From the NCBI RefSeq assembly GCF_041685465.1, contig NZ_JAWLFS010000218.1, forward strand, positions 1 through 5,151: 5,151 bases of DNA. Direction: 5' to 3'. Both the position numbers and the translations under genes were made by a program. The DNA comes from Rhodosalinus sp041685465 (GTDB taxonomy: Bacteria; Pseudomonadota; Alphaproteobacteria; Rhodobacterales; Rhodobacteraceae). Positions 5,107 through 5,151 of the stretch are shown piece after piece (positions within the stretch are counted from its first letter, which is position 1; every line of letters begins with the position of its first letter). The notes under the pieces were generated by a model. The model saw only the letters and a list, made by a program, of their open reading frames with translations. It was not told the origin of the DNA and ran no database searches.

Positions 5107-5146
5107 GAGCGTGTCGCGTTCAAGCGCCGTGACGCGACAGGCGCTC
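5107..5146. repeat. Long bulged inverted repeat (hairpin)
   Basis: The inner arms TGTCGCGT (5112-5119) and ACGCGACA (5132-5139) are perfect complements. The outer arms GAGCG (5107-5111) and CGCTC (5142-5146) extend the stem to 13 bp with a 2-base bulge (GG at 5140-5141) and a 12-base loop. It is too long a match to dismiss easily as chance. No T-run follows on either strand within view, so its role as terminator, operator or structured RNA is open. The stretch 5030-5151 around it carries no gene that I can support. Confidence 0.5.
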
Positions 5147-5151
5147 GCCCC

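Overview
The window is very GC-rich, with codons ending mostly in G or C. Its gene content points to an alphaproteobacterium of the Rhodobacterales (Rhodobacteraceae-like) type. The pointers are the 44-residue L34, the rpmH-rnpA-yidD-ttcA order, a TtcA N-terminus that looks like remembered Rhodobacteraceae versions, and a tRNA-Arg(ACG) with encoded CCA. The genus cannot be named from the sequence alone.

Left part (1-1141, minus strand): a compact housekeeping operon read leftward from a near-consensus promoter (TTGACA, 17 bases, TATAGG; 1141 down to 1113). It encodes ribosomal protein L34 (rpmH), the RNase P protein (rnpA), the membrane-insertion factor YidD (its ATG overlaps the rnpA stop as ATGA), and the first ~50 codons of the tRNA C32 thiolase TtcA, which runs off the window edge. 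The predicted ~89-base rpmH leader holds two strong inverted repeats between the start of transcription and the Shine-Dalgarno site.

Middle (1336-4891, plus strand): three tightly packed genes, divergent from rpmH, that look like one transcription unit. They encode a TVP38/TMEM64 (VTT-domain) membrane protein, a two-cysteine flavin disulfide oxidoreductase of the mercuric reductase/lipoamide dehydrogenase class (1-base gap), and a HAMP-type sensor histidine kinase (21-base gap). The first two correspond to the halves of a fused protein known in other proteobacteria, so a joint job at the membrane is likely. What they act on and what the kinase senses are unknown. No response regulator is visible. 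This operon is the least understood part of the window.

Right part (4892-5151): a short promoter-like sequence, a complete tRNA-Arg(ACG), a T-tract that may end its transcript, and a strong 13-bp bulged hairpin near the edge. No gene is supported after the tRNA. I see no mobile element, CRISPR array or phage gene. No completely new system is evident; the VTT/oxidoreductase/kinase operon and the structured rpmH leader are the best leads.
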